Below are positions 17,403-24,887 of a DNA stretch of 54,456 bases, piece after piece. The position numbers and the translations under genes were made by a program. The stretch is from Pelosinus fermentans (GTDB lineage Bacteria; Bacillota; Negativicutes; DSM-13327): positions 1 through 54,456 of the forward strand of contig DJJR01000067.1 of NCBI GenBank assembly GCA_002434245.1. Reading direction: 5' to 3'. The notes under the pieces are model-generated. The model was not told the origin of the DNA, searched no databases, and worked only from the letters and a program-made list of their open reading frames with translations. Numbering within the stretch: the first letter of the stretch is position 1; each line of letters begins with the position of its first letter.

Positions 17403-18656
17403 ATGGGTTATACGCTGACTGAAAAAATAATCATGAGAAATACGAAAAGAAGTTCCGTTACAGCCGGAGAATTGCTCAATGTGAATGTGGATAGGGTTAT
17501 GGTTCATGATATCTTTGCTCCCTTTGTTGTTGAGAAATTCAGAGAGATGGGTTTTGAAAAAGTTTGGAATCCGGATAAAATTGTATTTGTCTATGATCAC
17601 TTAGTCCCTACTAGTTTTATTGAAGATTTTCGTCATCATAAAATAGCCGATGCCTTTGCCGCGGAGCAGCACATAAAGGCGGTTCATCGGGCAGATGGAG
17701 TCTGTCATCAATTAATGCCTGAGTTACGCTATGTAGTTCCCGGTCAGGTAGTTTTTGGTACGGATTCTCATACTACGACCTATGGTGCTATTGGTTCCTT
17801 CTCAACAGGAATTGGCTATACGGAAATGGCAGCAATTTTTGGTACGGGAGAATTGTGGATTAAGGTTCCGCCAACTCTTAAGTTTATCATTAACGGCGAA
17901 CTGCCACAGGGGGTTTATTCCAAAGATATAATCCTTAGAATTCTTGGTGATATTGGTGCCGATGGAGGTACGTATAAAGCGCTGGAATTTGGCGGTTCTA
18001 CCATCAAAGGATTGAGCATATCTTCCAGAATGACTCTTTCCAATATGGCGGTAGAAGCGGGAGCTAAGGTTGGGGTTATCGAGCCTGATGAGAAGACCTT
18101 TGCTTTTAGCGGTGTCGAGGGCAGTCAATTCCAAGATCTTAAGAGTGATCCAGATGCCAACTATGAAAAAGTATTTTACTATGATGCCTCCACTTTTAAG
18201 CCTGTGGTTGCATGTCCATCCAATGTGGATAATATCAGTGATGTAGAAGCACTGTTAGGAACCAAAATTGATCAAGGTTTTATCGGTTCCTGTACCAATG
18301 GCAGGTTTGAAGATTTAGAAGTAGCTGCCAAGATCTTAAAAGGGCGCAAAATTGCTCCCTTTACAAAATTAATTGTTACGCCTGCAAGCCGGAGTATTTA
18401 TGCAGAAGCTGCAAAGGCAGGTATTATTGGAATCTTGGTGGAAGCCGGAGCGATTATGAATCCGCCAGCTTGTGGTTTATGCTGTGGCAGGAGCGGTGGG
18501 ATTGTATCGGATGGGGAGCGGGTAATCGCCACTAACAATCGTAATTTCTTAGGCAGAATGGGTAGTCCGAAGTCGGAAATATTTCTCGCCTCTCCGGCAA
18601 CCGTTGCTGCAGCGGCTTTAGAAGGTAAGATTGTTGATCCAAGGAAGTATTTATAA
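17403..18656 (+). CDS. Aconitase-family dehydratase, large subunit 2
   Basis: Second catalytic subunit, 417 residues (MGYTLTEKIIMRN). Cluster motifs are canonical: GSCTNGRFEDL, then NPPACGLCCGRSGG. TDSHTTTYGAIGSFSTGIGYTEMA is the usual substrate/cluster-proximal region. GGAAAGGAAG lies about 8 nt before the chosen ATG; a TTG at 17382 would add seven residues that have no counterpart in subunit 1. The two large subunits share length and motif order, so the operon probably arose by tandem duplication of a small-large pair. Without a visible synthase or dehydrogenase gene, I cannot place either pair in leucine, lysine or dimethylmalate metabolism. Confidence 0.88.
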   Translation: MGYTLTEKIIMRNTKRSSVTAGELLNVNVDRVMVHDIFAPFVVEKFREMGFEKVWNPDKIVFVYDHLVPTSFIEDFRHHKIADAFAAEQHIKAVHRADGVCHQLMPELRYVVPGQVVFGTDSHTTTYGAIGSFSTGIGYTEMAAIFGTGELWIKVPPTLKFIINGELPQGVYSKDIILRILGDIGADGGTYKALEFGGSTIKGLSISSRMTLSNMAVEAGAKVGVIEPDEKTFAFSGVEGSQFQDLKSDPDANYEKVFYYDASTFKPVVACPSNVDNISDVEALLGTKIDQGFIGSCTNGRFEDLEVAAKILKGRKIAPFTKLIVTPASRSIYAEAAKAGIIGILVEAGAIMNPPACGLCCGRSGGIVSDGERVIATNNRNFLGRMGSPKSEIFLASPATVAAAALEGKIVDPRKYL

Positions 18657-18674
18657 TTCATAAAAATAATAAAA

Positions 18675-18698
18675 GCCACCTTCAGTATGAAGGTGGCA
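18675..18698 (-). terminator. Terminator (minus strand)
   Basis: GCCACCTTCA / TGAAGGTGGC with a 3-nt loop is followed on the minus strand by TTTTATTATT. It lacks a T-run on the plus strand, so it is a weak stop at best for the dehydratase operon. Confidence 0.6.
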
Positions 18699-18753
18699 CG
18701 GTGTAGTGAACAAGCCAGATACGAAAAATTCTTATTTTCGATCTGGTAATATA

Positions 18754-18780
18754 TGCTATAATAAACGTACAGATTGTCTA
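18754..18780 (+). promoter_or_regulatory. Extended -10 promoter of the toxin gene
   Basis: TGCTATAAT (18754-18762) is a perfect extended -10. Transcription would start near 18769, right at the inverted-repeat arm CAGATTGTCTA (18770-18780). A separate hairpin (CCAGAT-A-CGAAAA / TTTTCGATCTGG, 18715-18746) covers the -35 region. Confidence 0.7.
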
Positions 18781-18817
18781 GGAGTGGGTAGCCATTCCCT
18801 TGTAGAAAGGGGGTGGT

Positions 18818-18898
18818 ATGATGATATCAATGTTTGAAGCAATGTATCTCATGATAGCATTCGCAACACTCGTTGTTTTGATCATAAATAGGAAATAA
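18818..18898 (+). CDS. Small hydrophobic peptide, holin-like type I toxin candidate
   Basis: A 26-residue peptide with one membrane helix: MMISMFEAMYLM, a run of Ile, Ala, Phe, Val and Leu, then a charged NRK tail. This matches the pattern of the 'putative holin-like toxin' group (xMFEALxLMIAFxxL) related to Bacillus TxpA/BsrG-type peptides. AAAGGGGGTGGT immediately precedes the ATG. It has its own extended -10 promoter, a terminator hairpin overlapping the stop codon (AAATAACCGCT / AGCGGTTATTT), and a convergent minus-strand promoter at 19015-19043 that would make an antisense RNA across its 3' end. Predicted to insert in the cytoplasmic membrane. Toxicity is inference from family resemblance and layout. 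Confidence 0.75.
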   Translation: MMISMFEAMYLMIAFATLVVLIINRK

Positions 18899-18932
18899 CC
18901 GCTTCCTAGGCTAAGGTCAGCGGTTATTTCTT
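18893..18932. terminator. Bidirectional hairpin shared by toxin mRNA and antisense RNA
   Basis: Arms AAATAACCGCT and AGCGGTTATTT enclose about 17 nt. It overlaps the toxin stop codon on the plus strand and closes the predicted antisense RNA on the minus strand. The U-tracts are short on both sides. Confidence 0.65.
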
Positions 18933-19008
18933 GATAGCTCTTACTTTAGGCTAACCCTTCGGTTAGACAATCTGCAGGGCTGGCGTGTGTCGAGCACGTC
19001 AGTCCTTT
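18893..19008 (-). ncRNA. Predicted antisense antitoxin RNA
   Basis: The minus-strand promoter is near consensus: TTGCAT (19038-19043), 17 nt, TATAAT (19015-19020). The RNA would start near 19008, fold a hairpin from CTGACGTG / CACGCCAG, a second from GTCTAACC / GGGTTAGCC, and end at the shared hairpin. It would be about 115 nt long, overlapping the toxin 3' region in the convergent arrangement of txpA/RatA and bsrG/SR4. Confidence 0.65.
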
Positions 19009-19014
19009 TCTTAT

Positions 19015-19043
19015 ATTATACCCATAGAAATAAAAATATGCAA
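19015..19043 (-). promoter_or_regulatory. Sigma-A promoter of the antisense RNA
   Basis: TTGCAT, a 17-nt spacer and TATAAT on the minus strand, located just past the 3' end of tcdA and pointing at the toxin gene. Confidence 0.7.
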
Positions 19044-19069
19044 CTGCTCAGGAAAAATCCTGTCTGGGT

Positions 19070-19831
19070 TCATTTTACTTTAAAAGCAATATCTTTTACG
19101 ACTTCACCGGCAATGATTAATCCGGCGACTGATGGTACAAAGGAGATGCTGCCGGGAATTTGGCGGCGGATGGTGCATTTTCGGGTAGTGCCAGAGGGGC
19201 AGATACAACCAGTTGCACAATTAGAGCCTTCTGTTTCGATTGGGGTTACAGGCAATTCTTTGGAGTAGACTACCTTTAAGGAATGCACGCCGCGTTTTTT
19301 AAGTTCTTTACGCATGACTTTTGCCAAAGGACATACGGATGTTTTATAAATATCGGCTACTTCGAATTTCGTAGGATCAAGCTTATTGCCTGCCCCCATG
19401 CAGCTGATAATAGGAATATGTTTAGCCTTGGCTTTTTCGATTAGATCAATTTTTCCCGTTACCGTGTCAATGGCGTCTACAATGTAATCGTAGTCGTCAA
19501 AAATTAACTCAGCAGCAGTATCTGGCATATAAAATTTTTGAAAGATCGTAACTTCTGCATCCGGGTTAATCTCTAAGATGCGATCTTTCATTACTTCGAC
19601 TTTCGCTTTCCCCACGGTTTTTCTAGTCGCAAGCAATTGGCGGTTAATATTTGTAAGACACACGCAGTCATCATCAATCAATACCAGCTTGCCTACACCA
19701 GCACGGACCAGACCTTCCACGGTATAAGAGCCTACACCGCCAATACCGAAGACAGCTACTTTACTTTGTTTCAATTTTTCTAAGGCTTCTGCCCCGATTA
19801 ATAATTCGGTTCTAGAGAACTGATGCAGCAT
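19070..19831 (-). CDS. tcdA: tRNA threonylcarbamoyladenosine dehydratase
   Basis: E1-like enzyme of the ThiF/MoeB/HesA superfamily, 253 residues, that uses ATP to cyclise t6A37 in tRNA to ct6A. The N-terminal nucleotide loop reads KVAVFGIGGVGSYTVEGLVRAGVGKLVLIDDD, followed by NINRQLLA and the Asp of DAIDTVTGKIDLI. Cys residues in ISCMGAGNKLDP and SNCATGCICPSG occur where TcdA proteins carry theirs. Length and the C-terminal extension fit TcdA (YgdL/CsdL) rather than MoeB or ThiF. No CsdE-type partner is adjacent. Its 3' end lies beside the antitoxin promoter at 19043. Confidence 0.88.
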   Translation of the reverse strand: MLHQFSRTELLIGAEALEKLKQSKVAVFGIGGVGSYTVEGLVRAGVGKLVLIDDDCVCLTNINRQLLATRKTVGKAKVEVMKDRILEINPDAEVTIFQKFYMPDTAAELIFDDYDYIVDAIDTVTGKIDLIEKAKAKHIPIISCMGAGNKLDPTKFEVADIYKTSVCPLAKVMRKELKKRGVHSLKVVYSKELPVTPIETEGSNCATGCICPSGTTRKCTIRRQIPGSISFVPSVAGLIIAGEVVKDIAFKVK

Positions 19832-20131
19832 ATTGTCACCCTTTTTTCATATTAATATTTAGGAATCAGCTGGGAAAAGTAAACGTTTATTAAAAAACGT
19901 TTTAACTCAAACCAAATCTTATCAAAAATACTTAAAAAATTCAACTAAATATAATCTGCTTTTATTTAAATGCAAAAATCTGTGAAGAAAAGGCTTCTTT
20001 ATGGTATGCTGACAAGGAAATGTGAGTGTTTGTGTGGAATATACACAATGATTTAAATGTCTCTTTATCCTTATATTGGATGGAGGAATTAGACATTCAT
20101 TTGTCGCTGTAAATTCAGGAGGTAGAAAGTA
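19832..20131. other. Intergenic region between divergent tcdA and cyclase
   Basis: AT-rich gap with a small palindrome (AAACGTTT...AAACGTTT near 19882-19903). A TATGCT hexamer at about 20003 could be a -10 for the cyclase gene but has a poor -35. TCAGGAGGT precedes the cyclase start. Nothing else recognised. Confidence 0.5.
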
Positions 20132-20683
20132 ATGTTGATTGATTTAACACTTAAGATGAGTAAATCTGATTTTATCACAGATGATCCATCAAGAAAATTA
20201 GGACATTTTGGTACTCATTGTGATGTTATGAATAAGGAATTTCTGTTGGAAAATATTAAAAGAGTGGGTAAAATTATTGATATTAGTACTATAAGAGACA
20301 GGGAAGTCAATATTACGGATATCAATATTGAAATTGAAAAAAATGATTTTGTAATATTTAAAACAGATCATTTGAAAATAAATGGATATGGAGCAAAAGA
20401 GTATCAAGTAAAAAGTGCAGAACTATCCGATTCAGTCATTGATTTTTTAATTGAGAAAAAAGTAAGCTTGATTGGGGTAGATGCCCCAGGATTGCAGAAA
20501 GCTTCCAAACATGGGGAAGTAGATCAGCATTGTGCAGATCATAATATTTTCGTTATCGAGAATTTGTGCAATATTGATACTCTTTATGAAAAGGTAAAAA
20601 ATAACAGCTTTACGGTCTATTGCTTTCCTTTAAATCTTTTGGATTCAACAGGTTTATCCTGCAGAGTTATAGCAGAGTTTTAA
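20132..20683 (+). CDS. Cyclase/kynurenine-formamidase-family hydrolase
   Basis: Metal-dependent hydrolase of 183 residues. The family signature HxGTHxDxPxH appears as HFGTHCDVMNKE, keeping the first two His and the Asp but lacking the Pro and the third His. GVDAPGLQ and later ENLCNID and FPLNLLDSTGLSCRVIAEF follow the family's order. Typical members are about 200-210 residues, so this is a short, diverged version and may use a different metal set. AGGAGGT lies 7 nt before the ATG. A terminator follows at 20727; the MFS transporter and AraC regulator downstream may act on the same substrate. Confidence 0.75.
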   Translation: MLIDLTLKMSKSDFITDDPSRKLGHFGTHCDVMNKEFLLENIKRVGKIIDISTIRDREVNITDINIEIEKNDFVIFKTDHLKINGYGAKEYQVKSAELSDSVIDFLIEKKVSLIGVDAPGLQKASKHGEVDQHCADHNIFVIENLCNIDTLYEKVKNNSFTVYCFPLNLLDSTGLSCRVIAEF

Positions 20684-20725
20684 CTCGGCAGCAAGTAATG
20701 AATAAAATAGAAGATGTGAATTTCA

Positions 20726-20765
20726 AACTCCTGCAAGTGACTATTGATACCTTGCAGGAGTTTGT
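20726..20765 (+). terminator. Terminator after the cyclase gene
   Basis: The stem AAACTCCTGCAAG / CTTGCAGGAGTTT has a 13-nt loop and is followed by GTATTTTTA. Confidence 0.85.
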
Positions 20766-20864
20766 ATTTTTATAGTAAATAGAACAATATAAGAGCCCTT
20801 GCAAGATATAGGAAACTCAAATTTCAATATGGAATCCATCAATTGTACAATAAAGGAGATAGTT

Positions 20865-22061
20865 ATGAAGAATACGAAAGACCTTCAAACTGGACAATTT
20901 AGCAATACTCCTATTATTATCTTATTAGTCCTCATGTATGTAATTGTGGCCATGAGCGATAATTTTAAAGGTATTTTTGTACCTTTTTTCAAAGATGATT
21001 TTGGTATTAGTAATACGCAGATTGGCTATGTCCTGACAGCGGGTTTTTTGGCCTATGCAGTGTTCCAGTATGTTGGTGGTATTTTTATTGAGAAGGTAGG
21101 CTATAAGAAAGTCATAGCCTTTGGTTTCATAGTAGGAATGGCCTCTTTGATTCTTTTAATTACTTGCAAGACATATATCATATTACTCATTGGACTATTT
21201 GGCTTAAATGTTGGTATGGCTATGTTTAATGTTGGGGTCAATACATTAGGACCGGTATTGACCGTCGCTTCAACCGCCGTCCTCATGAATTTTGTGAATT
21301 TCTCCTATGGTGCCAGTAATACAGCAATACAAAAAATTGCGGGGAATCTGCTATCCAAAGGAATACCATGGACTCAATTCTACGTCTTTATGCTGCTGTT
21401 CTGCGGCGCCCTATTAATCTATTTACTAATCATTAAAATACCGTATACTCCCACTAGTGAAAAAGTGCAGTATCAAAAAAAGGATTTATTTAGAAATAAA
21501 GTGTTGTATCTGTATATTATTGCTTTAGGTTTTTATCTGGCCTCAGAATATGGCATTGGGAACTGGTTTGTGAATTATATGGGAGAAGAATTTAACTTAG
21601 ATGCAGATAATAGGGCATTTTATGCCGCATTGTTCTTTGGTCTGGAAACTGTGGGCAGATTGTTTGGCGGATTTATTGTAGATCGGTTAGGAGCTTTTAA
21701 AAGCATGCTGCTGTTTGGCTGTGCAGCGTCTTTTTTATCTACCGTTGGGATTCTATTAGGAGAGGCAGGATTACTTATATTTTCTGCAGCAGGTTTATTT
21801 TATTCTATCATTTATCCCACGATCATCACTACGGCCCATGGAGTATTTAAAGAAGCGGCATCCTATGTTACCGGTTTGATGTTAATGTGCGGCACGTTAA
21901 TTGCAATGGTTGTCAATATGCTGATGGGAATAGGGAATGATACCATTGGTGTGCATTATTCGTATTATAGTATCGCTATCTGCATAGCCATCACTACCAT
22001 CGCTGTTGCAGTGATAAAGAGAAAGGTAGGTGGTTTTGAAGGGAAGGAAAGGGCAGGATGA
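20865..22061 (+). CDS. MFS transporter (FucP-like)
   Basis: Major facilitator of 398 residues with 12 predicted helices. SDNFKGIFVPFFKDDFGISNTQIGYVLTAGFLAYAVFQYVGGIFIEKVGYKKV matches the first two helices and the loop 2-3 motif (GxxxEKxGYKK, a form of GxxxDRxGRR). GLETVGRLFGGFIVDRLGAFKSM repeats it in the second half. The start at 20865 (MKNTKDL) is fixed by AAAGGAG 7 nt upstream; upstream codons from 20799 lack a site. Its stop overlaps the AraC start (ATGA), so the two are translationally coupled and the regulator probably controls this transporter. The substrate is unknown. Confidence 0.85.
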   Translation: MKNTKDLQTGQFSNTPIIILLVLMYVIVAMSDNFKGIFVPFFKDDFGISNTQIGYVLTAGFLAYAVFQYVGGIFIEKVGYKKVIAFGFIVGMASLILLITCKTYIILLIGLFGLNVGMAMFNVGVNTLGPVLTVASTAVLMNFVNFSYGASNTAIQKIAGNLLSKGIPWTQFYVFMLLFCGALLIYLLIIKIPYTPTSEKVQYQKKDLFRNKVLYLYIIALGFYLASEYGIGNWFVNYMGEEFNLDADNRAFYAALFFGLETVGRLFGGFIVDRLGAFKSMLLFGCAASFLSTVGILLGEAGLLIFSAAGLFYSIIYPTIITTAHGVFKEAASYVTGLMLMCGTLIAMVVNMLMGIGNDTIGVHYSYYSIAICIAITTIAVAVIKRKVGGFEGKERAG

Positions 22062-22858
22062 TGAATGGAGTACAATTTTACCGTGATGAAGAGTTGCCGT
22101 ATTTTGAATTAAAGTTATGTGATACCAGCCAGCTTTCCTATAGAAAGCACGCTCACGAGGAATATTCATTAGGTATTGTAGATAAAGGAACAAGTTCATT
22201 TTGGTATGAAGGTAAGTGGGAAGAAGTAAAGCCGCAAACGATTGTTTTCATTCCACCAAATTTAGTACATTCTTGCAATCCACAACAGGAGGATCAATGG
22301 AAATATAAAATGCTGTTTATTAATACAGCATGGATACATTGTTTCATGGATAGTAAAGATAAATTTCTTTTCCGAAATCCAATTGTTGAGGCAATCTCTG
22401 ATCCGGAAATATTTAAAATGACCAGTAAAATGATGGAGACTTTAATGGAACATGCAAGTCCTCTAGAAAAGGAAGACAGCATCATTGCTCTTTTTGATAA
22501 AATAGTCTTTCATGCAGACCAGGCAAAAAATATAAAAATCAAAGAAGAGCTTCCTAAGTTAAAAGTCGTTAAAGAATATTTGCATAATAATTTTTGTGAA
22601 AGAATTACATTGGATGATTTAGAGCAAGTTTCAGGGATCAATAAATTTCATCTAATTCGTCTCTTTAAAGAGGAATTTGGCATACCTCCCCATATGTATC
22701 AAACCTTATTACGAATCAATTATGCGAAAAGACAACTTCGCAAGCATAGGCAAATCACTGAGGTAGCATTAGAAGCAGGATTTTATGACCAAAGTCATTT
22801 CCATAAAGTTTTTAAAAGCCATACTGGGATTACTCCAGAAAAGTATGAAAAAATATAA
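22058..22858 (+). CDS. AraC-family regulator with cupin domain
   Basis: Transcription factor of 266 residues. The N-terminal half is a cupin sensor (YRKHAHEEYSLGIVDKGTSSFWYEG, with the HxHxxE-type strand). The C-terminal half has the two AraC helix-turn-helices: LDDLEQVSGINKFHLIRLFKEEFGIPPHMYQTLLRINYAKRQL, then ITEVALEAGFYDQSHFHKVFKSHTGITPEKY. It overlaps the MFS gene by 4 nt and lies in the same operon. No operator could be assigned. Confidence 0.88.
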   Translation: MMNGVQFYRDEELPYFELKLCDTSQLSYRKHAHEEYSLGIVDKGTSSFWYEGKWEEVKPQTIVFIPPNLVHSCNPQQEDQWKYKMLFINTAWIHCFMDSKDKFLFRNPIVEAISDPEIFKMTSKMMETLMEHASPLEKEDSIIALFDKIVFHADQAKNIKIKEELPKLKVVKEYLHNNFCERITLDDLEQVSGINKFHLIRLFKEEFGIPPHMYQTLLRINYAKRQLRKHRQITEVALEAGFYDQSHFHKVFKSHTGITPEKYEKI

Positions 22859-22940
22859 TCTAAAATCATTACACGAGGTGAAGTACGTGTTTGCAATTGT
22901 AATTCTCTTATGAATGATCGGTGTATAGTGAAGTTGGCAG

Positions 22941-22969
22941 TTGACACAAAATATGAATTGATGTACGAT
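22941..22969 (+). promoter_or_regulatory. Sigma-A promoter of a possible small RNA
   Basis: TTGACA (22941-22946), 17 nt, TACGAT (22964-22969). No open frame with a ribosome binding site follows before the terminator at 23012. Confidence 0.55.
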
Positions 22970-22975
22970 AACAGA

Positions 22976-23051
22976 AATATAAGTTAAGTAAGCTGATTGG
23001 AAAACCAAAGGCTTCGCCACTTTTTGAAAAAGAATTGGCGAGGTCTTTTTT
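22976..23051 (+). ncRNA. Candidate small RNA or leader of about 76 nt
   Basis: A consensus -35 with a good -10 is followed 75 nt later by a strong terminator. The RNA contains a small GATTGG-AAAA-CCAA stem before the terminator hairpin. No known riboswitch class is recognised. It could also be a leader whose terminator regulates the PLP lyase 220 nt downstream. Confidence 0.4.
23012..23051 (+). terminator. Intrinsic terminator
   Basis: CTTCGCCA-C-TTTTT pairs with AAAAAGAAT-TGGCGAGG and is followed by TCTTTTTT. Confidence 0.8.
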
Positions 23052-23091
23052 ACGTCAGCTAGGAAGTATGACAATCTGAGAAATATTAAAT

Positions 23092-23150
23092 CCTCCTTTG
23101 TGTCCTTCGTGTACGCGTAAGCGTATTTGCGCCTTCGCGTTTCAAATTTT
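23092..23150 (+). repeat. Palindromic repeat right half with inserted mini-palindrome
   Basis: CCTTTGTGTCCTTCGTG, then the small palindrome TACGCGTAAGCGTA, then TTTGCGCCTTCGCGTTTC. It mixes the CACAAAGG, CACGAAGG and CGCGAAG dialects within one arm. Confidence 0.7.
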
Positions 23151-23190
23151 TTTCTTTACCTCTCTGTCAATTGTGAATGGTCATTTAATG

Positions 23191-23220
23191 CTTTTTAAAG
23201 AGATTTTTCTTGATAATGAC
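23191..23220 (+). repeat. Short repeat ending TTGATAATGAC, copy 1
   Basis: GCTTTTTAAAGAGATTTTTC followed by TTGATAATGAC. Similar 30-nt blocks occur at 33689-33717 and 33847-33878, where they flank a palindromic repeat. Confidence 0.6.
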
Positions 23221-23273
23221 AGAGAATGAAGTCATTTTACTAAAAACAAAAATATAAAGGAAGGTGCTAAAAA

Positions 23274-24452
23274 ATGGATCAGGAAAAAATTGCTTTTCGG
23301 ACAAAATGTGTTCACACAGGAAATGGTATTGATAAAGAAACAGGAAGTATCAGACGTCCTATTACCATGGCAAACAGTTACAGACTTCCAGAAGATGCAT
23401 CCACTTTGAATTGGAGTGACCCCAATCAGCTTGTTTATACGAGAAATACTTCTGCAAATCAGATTTATCTGCAGGAAAAGTTAGCCGCTTTGGAAGGCGG
23501 AGAAGATTGTGTAGTACTGGGAACTGGCGTTGCGGCACTAGCAGGAGTCTTTTTTACATTCTTAGATCAAAATGCACATATTATTTGTTCAAATGTTTCC
23601 TATGTAGCTGTGTATCGACTTTTGCATGAGTATTTTCCAGATAAATATGGAGTGGAAGTGACGTTGCTCGATACTGCGAATTTGGATGAAATCAAAAAAG
23701 CAGTACGCCCAAATACAAAGATGATTCATATTGAAACCCCTGGCAATCCTACGACAAGAGTCAGCGATATTGCTGAAATCGCAAAGATCGCTAAAGCTGC
23801 CGGTGCTTTACTTACGGTAGATAGTACTTTTGCCTCTCCTTTCTTGCAGCGTCCTCTTGAATTGGGAGCTGATCTTGTTATACATAGTTTAACCAAGTAT
23901 ATCAATGGTCACGGTGATGCTATGGGGGGAGCCGTCATTGGAGGAAAGGAACTGATTGATAAAATAAAACGCCAAGCTATGGTGAATTTGGGAGGAGCGA
24001 TCAGTCCTTTTAATGCATGGCTAATTATGCGTGGTGTTGTGACATTGCCATTACGTATGAAACAGCATAGTGAAAGTGCCTTAAAAATCGCCCATTTTCT
24101 GGAGGAACATCCCGCAATTGCATTTGTTGCCTATCCTGGTCTTGCAAGCCATCCTCAGCATGAAATTGCAAAAAAACAAATGACGATGTTTTCCGGCGTG
24201 ATATCATTTGGCCTTAAAGGCGATGTAAATATTCATAATAAATTTGTGAACTCCCTCAACTTGATTGTTCCGGCTGTATCCATTGGTCATGACGAAAGTC
24301 TTATTGTTTATACAGGGCCGACAGATGAAAGAAATCATTTCTACCCAGAAGAATTTAAGAATGGACATCTTCGTTTTAGCGTCGGCCTGGAAGATGCTGA
24401 TGATATTATTCATGACTTGCAGCAGGCATTGAAAAAAGCAGGGTTAGCATAA
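23274..24452 (+). CDS. Trans-sulfuration-family PLP lyase (methionine/cystathionine gamma-lyase type)
   Basis: Cys/Met-metabolism PLP enzyme of 392 residues. FRTKCVHTGNG opens the protein as in family members. YTRNTSANQIYLQEKLAALEGGEDCVVLGTGVAAL contains the cofactor phosphate site, HIETPGNPTTRVSDI and VDSTFASPFLQRPLELGADLVIHSLTKYINGHGDAMGG carry the PLP-binding Asp and Lys (SLTKY). Substrate position cannot be decided: methionine gamma-lyase, cystathionine gamma-lyase and homocysteine-forming enzymes share these motifs. GGAAGGTG precedes the ATG by 8 nt. The gene appears monocistronic, with a terminator directly after. Confidence 0.85.
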   Translation: MDQEKIAFRTKCVHTGNGIDKETGSIRRPITMANSYRLPEDASTLNWSDPNQLVYTRNTSANQIYLQEKLAALEGGEDCVVLGTGVAALAGVFFTFLDQNAHIICSNVSYVAVYRLLHEYFPDKYGVEVTLLDTANLDEIKKAVRPNTKMIHIETPGNPTTRVSDIAEIAKIAKAAGALLTVDSTFASPFLQRPLELGADLVIHSLTKYINGHGDAMGGAVIGGKELIDKIKRQAMVNLGGAISPFNAWLIMRGVVTLPLRMKQHSESALKIAHFLEEHPAIAFVAYPGLASHPQHEIAKKQMTMFSGVISFGLKGDVNIHNKFVNSLNLIVPAVSIGHDESLIVYTGPTDERNHFYPEEFKNGHLRFSVGLEDADDIIHDLQQALKKAGLA

Positions 24453-24456
24453 CGTT

Positions 24457-24522
24457 AAAAAAGCAATGAACCGCGAAGAGAAGGTTGGAATCGCCTTCAT
24501 ATTTTTTCGGTCATTGCTTTTT
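24457..24522 (+). terminator. Terminator after the PLP lyase, containing repeat-like sequence
   Basis: The outer stem AAAAAAGCAATGA / TCATTGCTTTTTT is followed by T-rich sequence. The loop holds ACCGCGAAGAGAAGG...TTCGGT, which resembles a palindromic repeat of the CGCGAAG dialect, so a repeat seems to have become part of the terminator. Confidence 0.75.
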
Positions 24523-24627
24523 TTATATTCTCTGCGCTTTCGCCTGGTTATGTCTTAAGATGTGCAGTGTTTTTTTTACAGCATCAGCATATTTATAGTT
24601 TTATAAGTGAAAAACATAAGAATTTTT

Positions 24628-24723
24628 GAACCACAAAAGCACAATGCCGCTGCTGCGGCACACAAAGGAGTACACGAAAAATATAAAAAGCCCCTTTGTG
24701 TCCTTTGCGTTTTTGTGGTTCGA
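24628..24723 (+). repeat. Palindromic repeat, CACAAAGG dialect, complete copy
   Basis: The left arm GAACCACAAAAGC carries an inserted mini-palindrome TGCCGC tgct GCGGCA, then CACAAAGGAGTACACG. The centre is AAAAATATAAAAAGC and the right arm CCTTTGTGTCCTTTGCG plus TTTTTGTGGTTC. The arms pair except for the mini-palindrome. Confidence 0.85.
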
Positions 24724-24789
24724 TTGTTTTATATGTTTTTAAAGAACGTTACTTACTAGTAAGATTCATTTTAAGGTATCCTTTTGGGT

Positions 24790-24814
24790 AGTATCTGACT
24801 AAAAAGTGCATACT
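24790..24814. promoter_or_regulatory. Candidate operator ahead of the flavoprotein gene
   Basis: AGTAT and ATACT bracket ACTAAAAAGT, a dyad-like arrangement 75-100 nt before the gene at 24888. ACTAAAAAGT recurs in the perfect palindrome at 34669-34686 upstream of the other flavin reductase. HxlR-family redox regulators bind sites of this general kind; this is inference. Confidence 0.45.
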
Positions 24815-24887
24815 ATCTTTTTGAAGAAAATAATATACAATGAAATGGTGAAGTATAGTAAAGAAAATACAAAATGGAGGTAGTTTC

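Larger units (their letters stand above)
18770..18974 (+). repeat. Long-range inverted repeat bracketing the toxin mRNA
   Basis: CAGATTGTCTA (18770-18780) is the exact reverse complement of TAGACAATCTG (18964-18974). The two 11-nt arms fall at the predicted 5' end of the toxin transcript and just beyond its terminator hairpin. Pairing of mRNA ends of this kind is known from type I toxin messages. Confidence 0.75.

Noticed and set aside
18675..18698. Plus-strand terminator of the dehydratase operon
   Set aside because: The T-tract is only on the minus strand; on the plus strand the hairpin is followed by ACGGTG.
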